Source of the DNA: Symbiodinium sp. CCMP2592
Lineage: Eukaryota > Sar > Dinophyceae > Suessiales > Symbiodiniaceae
Direction of reading: 5' to 3'
Assembly (NCBI GenBank): GCA_905221615.1
Contig: CAJNDT010001890.1
Location: forward strand, 612,602-676,601
DNA length: 64,000 nt
Below are positions 58,702-64,000 of this stretch, piece by piece; position 1 is the stretch's first letter, and each line of letters opens with the position of its first letter. The notes beneath the pieces are model-generated. The model was not told where the DNA came from. It saw only the letters and a program-made list of their open reading frames with translations, and ran no database searches. Made by a program: the position numbers and the translations under genes.

Positions 58702-58845
58702 CTACGGTTGATGAGATAAATCCTGCATTACCCACAATTTGGAATGTACCATAGTTCCCATCGTGTAGGGTCCTGAAGGTAATGCAGGGTTTAGGGTTTA
58801 GGGTTTTGGTTTAGGGTTTAGGGTTTATACCACCGTCAACAGTAG
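58702..58845. mobile_element. Family E element with TTTAGGG insertion in its right arm
   Basis: GGTTGATGAGATAAATCCTG at the left. The right arm GGTAATGCAGG is split from TTTATACCACCGTCAAC by about 35 bp of TTTAGGG units (58788-58825). Confidence 0.8.
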
Positions 58846-58849
58846 TACC

Positions 58850-59275
58850 AGAGGTCCAGGGCCTTCTCCGAGAAGCCGTTTCCTTGCACCGTCAGCGTGC
58901 AGGGCAGGCCGTTGGTGCAGTAGAATTGCTGGCACGTGAGATCAGGCGAAGAAGGGGGCGAGGGGTATAAGGGTTCTAAAAATGGTTCGTCTACGGGTCG
59001 TACATAAGTCTTTTGATGGAGTTGTATAAGGCTTCTAGCAGGCTTCCATTACTAAGGGTCTACAGGTCTTCTATAAGGGGTTTTAAAGTTATATAGGGAC
59101 TGGTGGCAAGAAGGGTCTCGTATGGGTTGCGGGTTTAGCGACCAGCGAACCCCTCAAGCCTACCCAGCAGTAGTTCATGAGCCCATAATTGTGGGGTTTG
59201 GGTTTAAGGGTTTAACCGCTAACACAGTAGGACACTGTGTCCACCAGCACACATAGGCGAAGGGTCTGTAAAGGT
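58850..59275. other. Low-repeat DNA
   Basis: Unique-looking text to 58960, then GGCTTCTA and GGGTCTA words. No convincing frame or element. Confidence 0.4.
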
Positions 59276-59279
59276 TCCC

Positions 59280-59327
59280 CAAACCGTAAACGCTAAACCC
59301 TAAGCCCTAAACCCTAAACCCTAAGCC
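59280..59327. repeat. CCCTAAA tract
   Basis: Six units with CCCTAAG variants. Confidence 0.85.
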
Positions 59328-59464
59328 ATTGGCCGCCCGCGCCCGGCGGCGGCCGGTACCACTGAACGCTACCGCTTCGAGATCTGCTTGCTTGGCCAAG
59401 CAGATCGAGTCTACCAGACCTGATTTGGCACTGCTAGCCATGGGGCACAATAGTAAAATTGGGT

Positions 59465-60265
59465 ACCCTTATCTCCCAGCGCGAGAACCCTGGCGGGGAC
59501 GGGACCTGGTAGAAAGAGCTTGACGAGCGATCCTGGCGGGTATGGCGGGCGACTCTGGCGGGGACGGCTGACGACCCTGGCGGGGACTTGGTGGACGGAC
59601 GACTTTGGCGGGCGACCCTGGCGGGGACGGCGGGCAACCCTGGCGGGGACGGCGGACGACTCTGCTGTGACAACAACTAAAAAAGCCAAAAACAGCTTGG
59701 CAGACGACTCTGGAGGGGGACGGCGGACGACCCTGGCGGGGACGGCGGGCGACCCTGGCGTGGACGGCGGACGACTCTGGCGGGGACTTGGCGACTCTGA
59801 CAGGGACTGAAAAAGGCCAAAAACAGCTTGGCAGACGACTCTGCAGAGGATGGCGCCTTATCTCCCAGCGCGAGAACCCTGGCGGGGACGGGACCTGGTA
59901 GAAAGAGCTTGACGAGCGACCCTGGCGGGGATGCCTGGCGGGGACTTGGTGGACGGACGACTTTGGCGGGACAGGCACGAAAAGGCCAAAAATAGTTTGG
60001 CAGACGGACGACCCTGGCGGGGACGGCGGGCAACCCTAACGGGGACGGCGGACACTCTGGCGGGCACTTGGCTTTGACAGCAACTAAAAAGGCCAAAAAC
60101 AGCTTGGCAGACGATTCTGGAGGACGGCGGACGACCCTGACGCGGACGGCGGGCGATCGTGGCGGGGACGGCGGACGACCCTGGCAAGGACGGCGTAAGG
60201 ACCTTGGCGGGGACGGCGACCCTGACCAAGCGACCCTGGCGGGGACAGCGGGGTGACCCTGGGGA
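59465..60265. repeat. GC-rich minisatellite with higher-order repeats
   Basis: Basic unit like GGCGGACGACCCTGGCGGGG (22-24 bp). Longer words recur: GGCCAAAAACAGCTTGGCAG at 59677, 59817, 59976 (altered) and 60091, and CTTATCTCCCAGCGCGAGAA at 59469 and 59859. The Pro/Arg-rich minus frames up to 308 codons come from the unit (PARVARRPRQGRPPSPPGSP) and look non-genic. Confidence 0.85.
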
Positions 60266-60413
60266 CCCAGTTCCTCCAAAAAGAGCTTTGCGGACAACCT
60301 GCGGGGCCCGTTCGTCGTCCTTCTCTTTGAAGTAAAGCCGCAAAACAAGCTTTTTCTGGTGTGGACGGTTCGTCGTCCTTCCCTCTGAGGAACAGGCCAG
60401 GCATCAAGCAGCA

Positions 60414-60735
60414 AATGAAAACCAGCCGTTCCCCATGTAGACGTTCGATTTGGCAAGCACCCTCTCCAGAAACACATCAGGGGCATCGCAGCAATCAGCC
60501 CATGAAAACCAGCCGTTGCCCATGTAGACGCTCGATTTTGCAAGCACCCGCTCCAGAAACACATCAGTGGCATCGCAGCGGACAGCACATCAAAACCAGC
60601 CATTCCCTATGTAGACGCTGGCTTTAGCAAGCGCCCGCTCCAGAAATACATCAGCGACATCGAATCAAACAGCAAACAAAAACCAGCCGTTCCCCATGTA
60701 GACGCTCGATTTTGCAAGCACGCAGCAAGCACCAA
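60414..60735. repeat. 87 bp tandem repeat, about four copies
   Basis: AAAACCAGCCGTTCCCCATG recurs at 60417, 60504, 60593 and 60679, each followed by TAGACGCTCGATTTTGCAAG (or close) and CCGCTCCAGAAACACATCAG. Confidence 0.9.
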
Positions 60736-60919
60736 GTAACACAGAGAGAACGAATCTGCAAGTAAATTGCTGTAAATTCAGCTTCAGCACTCAATATTCC
60801 CGAATCAACATAATCACGTATCCCCAAGTAGACGCCCGGTGATGCGACCCCCCCAGGTGCTTCCCCGCAAGGTGGGCTGGGATCCAACAAGCATGATGCG
60901 ACTTAGCTCCGTCACTGTA

Positions 60920-61483
60920 CAGGGTGTGTCACAGTGCCGTGGCCAGGCGGAAATGTCCGTTTCACGTCTCTGGCGGCTGACGACTATAGTTTGACGGGGA
61001 CGGGACGTCCTAGAAAGAGCTTGGGGACAGTGGCCGACTCTGGCAAGGAGCTTGGAGTGCGAGTCTGGCGGCAAAGCTGGACAATTCTGGCACGGACTGC
61101 CGGGCGAAAAAACCCTGGCGGCCGACTGGATGATCAGCACTCTTGGCCGGACTGGCACGGACAGCGGACGGCTGCAGACCACTTCTGGAGGCCTGGCACT
61201 GGGCCCTGACGGACGACTCTGACGACGGCTGACGGACGACTCTGGCGGCCGGCGAGGACGAGCGAGGGCGTCGCTGCTATTTTGTGACTACATCACTCGG
61301 ATGTCCCTTTGACGTTCCGCAACATTGCAACGTCTTTTCGGCTAGTGCAGCACTAAGAAGCAGAACACAAAACCCGTTCTAGTCGTGCTTCGGGTGGTTG
61401 TGGGTGGGTTCCACGTTACGAAGACGGCGCGACCCACGACCACTCCATGGGTGGGGCGCGTCGTGGCACTGTGACACACCCTG
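60920..61483. mobile_element. 564 bp element with ~19 bp terminal inverted repeats
   Basis: CAGGGTGTGTCACAGTGCC at 60920-60938 is the exact reverse complement of GGCACTGTGACACACCCTG at 61465-61483. It is much longer than the miniature families and encloses GGCGGACGAC-type minisatellite DNA. No transposase frame or clear target duplication is seen, and the right end abuts CCCTAAA repeats. Confidence 0.65.
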
Positions 61484-61548
61484 AACCCTAAACCCTAAGC
61501 CCTAAGCCCTAAAGCCTAAGCCCTAAACCCTAAACCCTAAACCATATC
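61484..61548. repeat. CCCTAAA tract
   Basis: Nine units with several CCCTAAG variants, starting immediately after the terminal inverted repeat. Confidence 0.9.
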
Positions 61549-61612
61549 TATGAGGTCTATAAATGGTTTCTAAGTGTGGCCGATCGGTCGCGCGGGCTCT
61601 ACTATACAGGGG

Positions 61613-61796
61613 CCTTAATAACAAGAAAAGCGGTTTGGGGGTGTACCTATAGTCTCCATTGTAATTCCGCTTTGGGGCTACCTTTTAGGATAAAACTGGT
61701 TGAACCAAAAACAGGAACTACAATGGAGACTATAGGTACTTGAATAAAACTGTAGTAAGGAACCCCATAATAGTATAGGTAATCATGTAAGCCCCT
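61613..61796. mobile_element. Family S element with nested A element
   Basis: ATACAGGGGCCTTAATAACA at the left and GTATAGGTAATCATGTAAGC then CCCT at the right. A complete A element occupies 61644-61738, bounded by TA on both sides. Confidence 0.8.
61644..61738. mobile_element. Family A element (nested in S)
   Basis: TACCTATAGTCTCCATTGTA at the left and TACAATGGAGACTATAGG followed by TA at the right. Confidence 0.9.
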
Positions 61797-61839
61797 GCGA
61801 CCCTGCATTACTGCTCTGAGGCTTTAGGGCTCTAAGGTG

Positions 61840-62080
61840 ACCAAGGTGTAATGTTTCAGGCTTGCGGGCTTAGGGTTTTCGGGAGAGATTAAAACTGAGG
61901 GTTCCAAGTTGCTGCTTCTAGAAGGATGCAACAGCTCGGGTACAGCAGCGGTTGTTGACAAGCTTCGGACGCTCAGCCGACAGACATCAACATGAGCCAC
62001 AAGCCTAAACTTGCGGCCCCAAACACTTCATTGCCTTTGAATAGACCTTCTGCCTTGTCGAACTCTCACAAACCCATATC
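61840..62080. other. Unique DNA, nothing recognised
   Basis: No element and no convincing frame. It may hold further exons or the 3' part of the minus-strand gene that follows. Confidence 0.35.
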
Positions 62081-62083
62081 AAC

Positions 62084-62142
62084 CCTCATAAAGGCCACTT
62101 TTCTGAAGTAGTCCATCACCATGGATGACACCGAGACCAGCT
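62084..62142 (-). CDS. Candidate downstream exon, unknown product
   Basis: On the minus strand, after GGGAAG, the frame reads LVSVSSMVMDYFRKVAFMR and ends at AGG before GTTGAT. The composition is strongly protein-like. Frame compatibility with the exon at 62269-62416 depends on which donor is used (GTATGA, or GTTGCT slightly downstream). Confidence 0.38.
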
Positions 62143-62268
62143 CTTCCCAAAAGAGGATTTGGCAAACAGGAAGCTGAGTGAGCTTGTTGTGGGGGGAGCG
62201 GTTTGCTGCTTTTCCTCGGTGCGGCTTGGCTTATATGTAGAAACACATTCCAGCAACGTGAATCATAC

Positions 62269-62416
62269 CTGAAAAGGGGCACGCAAGCCCCATTCAGCAA
62301 GAAACGCGCAGAAACCCCCACCTGCACTTGCGGCTGAGGGCCCAATGACCCAAAAATCACACGAAGGCGATTATTGCCACGATCCTCCGCTCGCAGAAAG
62401 TCTTGGAAGCCAGTCC
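62269..62416 (-). CDS. Candidate exon next to an S element, unknown product
   Basis: The minus strand reads TGFQDFLRAEDRGNNRLRVI, FGSLGPQPQVQVGVSARFLL and NGACVPLF, with a CTAG acceptor at 62417 and a strong CAG/GTATGA donor at 62268. The 148 bp are open with no stop. The S element at 62420-62524 begins about 4 bp upstream of the acceptor, so the preceding intron would start its 3' end in repeat DNA, followed further upstream by O and P repeats. No domain recognised. Confidence 0.45.
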
Positions 62417-62419
62417 CTA

Positions 62420-62524
62420 GTATTAGGGCCTTAATAATTAGAAATATGGCTGTGGCGCCCATGATACTCTAACTATAATAAAGAACCCCCCAAAACAGTA
62501 TAGGTAATTATTAAGGCCCCTACA
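62420..62524. mobile_element. Family S miniature inverted element
   Basis: GTATTAGGGCCTTAATAATT at the left and TAATTATTAAGGCCCCTACA at the right. Confidence 0.85.
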
Positions 62525-62535
62525 TTACAGGGTTT

Positions 62536-62605
62536 GCCCTAAGGCTCTAGGGTGGGCCTAAAGACCATATTAGATAAGGCTTTTAAGCCATTTTGAGCCC
62601 TAGGT
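62536..62605. mobile_element. Family O element, shortened
   Basis: GCCCTAAGGCTCTAGGGTGG at the left and CCATTTTGAGCCCTAGG at the right. Confidence 0.75.
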
Positions 62606-62609
62606 TTAC

Positions 62610-62708
62610 TATACTGAACTTAGAACCCTAGCAAAAACTATAACTTTAGCTGTTTCTTAGGGATTATAACAACCAAAAATTTACGAATTATTTCTAAGTA
62701 CCCCTAAG
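62610..62708. repeat. Dispersed repeat family P
   Basis: CTATACTGAACTTAGAACCC, TTTCTTAGGGATTATAACAA and TCTAAGTACCCCTAAG. It directly follows the O copy. Confidence 0.8.
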
Positions 62709-62817
62709 TTTAGGGTTTAGGGAAGGCGAGCTTGCAGCTGGCTCAGCAACATCCGTCCTAGGGTCCAAGGGTCTTGCAAAATGTGAACTTTGCATTGTTG
62801 TAAACTGTGGAAAATGG

Positions 62818-62905
62818 TAAAAAGACAAATGACTCTATATGTAGGTATATATATATATATATATATATACATTTGTCTTTATATATATATATAGAGATAT
62901 GTATA
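62818..62905. repeat. Palindromic AT-rich hairpin
   Basis: AAAGACAAATG at the left pairs with CATTTGTCTTT at the right around (TA)n, then another (TA)n. Confidence 0.8.
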
Positions 62906-63299
62906 TTCATGTACACAAGGTGCTATATAGGGAGGAAAGCGCTGCCCTCTTTCTGGTAAAATACTCACAGCACCAGCAACCGGACTCTTGGTCAGGAGCT
63001 TAGAGTTTCGGGTCGTGAGTTAGGCTACCCCAGCAAGTTCATGAAGGAAACGCTGTCATTTGCTATAGATCCCTAGCACTAGAGCCAAACTAGAAATAAT
63101 ATGCTTCATACCCCCTCGGAGTTGGATGATAATATAACCTCATTCCCAACCCAAGAGCCCTACAAACATTAAGGCGGATTAAAGTTTATAGGGTTTAGGG
63201 AAGATTCCATAACACGAACCCAGACGACTAGTCGGTCCCCGAAGAACAGGTTGCGCGTGGCGCCGTGGGCTGCCAGTTGGCTGGGGTTCTCCTGGGCCC

Positions 63300-63420
63300 G
63301 GGAATCGTTTAGGGTTTGGGGCTGTAGGTTTAGGGTTTACGGGTTTAGGGTTTGGGGTTTTGGAATTTGGGCTTTGGGTGTTGGGCTTAGGGTACAGGGA
63401 TTGGAATTAGGGCTTCAGAA
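63300..63420. repeat. Telomere-like TTTAGGG region
   Basis: GGTTTAGGG, GGTTTGGGG and GGGCTTAGGG variants. Confidence 0.75.
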
Positions 63421-63538
63421 GGGCAGATCCTGGTGTGCACTTGTCCATGAGGAGTTTTTGGAGTGTCGACCGCTATCTAGGGCTTTGCAAGCTTTGGGTT
63501 TGGGGTTTTCCTTGGGATCCGCAAACCTACAGTTTCAA

Positions 63539-63592
63539 GGGTTCTACCCTGTAATTAAGGGGTCATAACCTGCTATTTTGTAGGGTTTGGGA
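63539..63592. repeat. Two-copy dispersed repeat (TTCTACCCT..., copy 2)
   Basis: GGGTTCTACCCTGTAATTAA, GGGGTCATAACCTGCTATTT and TAGGGTTTGGG match 33836. Confidence 0.65.
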
Positions 63593-63694
63593 AGACAGGT
63601 TGGGCTTACAGGGAAGCTTCCTTGTACCACAGACTGTCTGCTGCACGACTCACCGTCGCGCGTGACTCGCTGATAGGCAAGCTAAACCCGAATT

Positions 63695-63795
63695 CCTACA
63701 ACCCTAAACCCTCAACCCTAAACCCTAAGCCATAAAACCATAAAACCCCCTCAAACCCTGAAACCTAAACCCTAAACCGTTAACCGGCAAGTCGT
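63695..63795. repeat. CCCTAAA tract, degenerate
   Basis: CCCTAAACCCTCAACCC and CCATAAAACC variants. Confidence 0.8.
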
Positions 63796-63864
63796 GGCTG
63801 AGGGCCGAACCATGGCACTCACCCAGCTCGCCAGCCGATCGCCTGAGCAAAAAAGCCAAGCAGA

Positions 63865-63985
63865 AGATGGGTTTGAGTTTAGGGGTTTAGGGTTGTACGG
63901 TTCAGGGGTTAAGGTTTAGGGTTTAGAGTTTAGAGTTTGGGGGTTTGGTTTAGGGTTTAGGGGTTTAGTCGTTTAGGGTAGCTTT
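63865..63985. repeat. Telomere-like TTTAGGG tract at window end
   Basis: GGTTTAGGGG, TTTAGAG and TTTAGGG units continuing to about 20 bp before the window edge. Confidence 0.85.
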
Positions 63986-64000
63986 AAAAGGGAGGCAGAT

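Noticed and set aside
57977..58711. 244-codon plus-strand frame
   Set aside because: Most of it translates the ACAT/CA microsatellite, and its first part is antisense to the better-supported minus-strand gene.
59469..60603. Pro/Arg-rich minus frames up to 308 codons
   Set aside because: Generated by the GC-rich minisatellite unit. Repeats of PARVARRPRQG in shifting registers suggest no selection on one frame.
62580..62605. Resemblance of O element ends (GCCATTTTGAGCC) to the dinoflagellate spliced leader (CCATTTTGGCTC)
   Set aside because: Only about ten bases match in part, the same word is internal to an inverted-arm element at three sites, and there is no donor-flanked leader structure.
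1..64000. CRISPR-like array or bacterial operon content
   Set aside because: No regularly spaced repeats with unique spacers, no ribosome-binding-site-led gene series, and the repeat and exon structure is eukaryotic.

Overview
This window reads as nuclear DNA of a dinoflagellate, most likely a Suessiales/Symbiodiniaceae-type genome. Three things point there. The plant-type telomere heptamer TTTAGGG/CCCTAAA recurs in dozens of interstitial tracts in both orientations. Coding sequence is sparse and cut into short exons. The clearest gene, on the minus strand at about 56.0-58.0 kb, encodes a multi-pass membrane protein followed by a PAS-like cytosolic region split across introns, an architecture I associate with dinoflagellate gene families. 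No bacterial operons, rRNA, tRNA or CRISPR arrays were recognised. The species assignment is inference.

Most of the window is three interleaved kinds of repeat. (1) Telomere-like tracts, from near-perfect heptamers to heavily decayed GGTTTAGGG text, some organised into 44-45 bp or 65 bp higher-order units. (2) At least fifteen families of ~70-140 bp elements, most made of little more than two long inverted arms and many bounded by TA. I label them by their termini: A CTATAGTCTCCATTGTAG; B CAGTAGAAGCCAGAAAGTTG; C AGTAGAAGCCCAAAAGTTGG; D CTTAGAGGCCCAGGGGACTT; E AAATCCTGCATTACC; F GGGAGTTTCCGAAAATAGGG; G GGTGGTTGTCAAAATTATGG; H CCCAGAGACTCCAATATCCC; I GGATGCCCAGTAACCTAGGA; J TAGACCCAAGAGTAACCTAG; M CCCAGACCCCCGGGAGGATC; N GTCCAAGTACCCAAT; O CCCTAAGGCTCTAAGGACT; S ATAGGGGCCTTAATAAT; U CCTTAAGGGGGGGTGG. 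Families P, Q, R and V are dispersed repeats with weak or no terminal symmetry; T is a GATCCCTTTAAAGGAGCC unit, scattered and once tandem. (3) Microsatellites and GC-rich minisatellites at 25.0-25.5, 56.2-56.6, 58.2-58.7 and 59.5-60.7 kb.

Layout: 0-5.7 kb telomere-like tracts with elements A-F and proline-rich segments; 5.7-7.2 kb unique DNA; 7.2-9.2 kb decayed S/Q/T repeats; 9.2-12.2 kb a telomere-repeat-free, GC-rich stretch with a proline-rich minus-strand reading frame and a diverged ~450 bp duplication; 12.2-55 kb dense repeat mosaic with a few exon-like islands; 55-58 kb the best coding region; 58-61.5 kb microsatellites, minisatellites and a 564 bp terminal-inverted-repeat element; 61.5-64 kb repeats with a second exon-like minus-strand gene.

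The most notable observations are that several telomere-like tracts are bounded by direct duplications of unique DNA (5, 10, 11, 15 and 30 bp, with 12 bp around an R-plus-telomere composite), as if inserted; that the inverted-arm elements nest inside one another; and that where exons can be read, the repeat elements fill the introns and sit within a few bases of plausible splice sites, as expected of introner-like elements.
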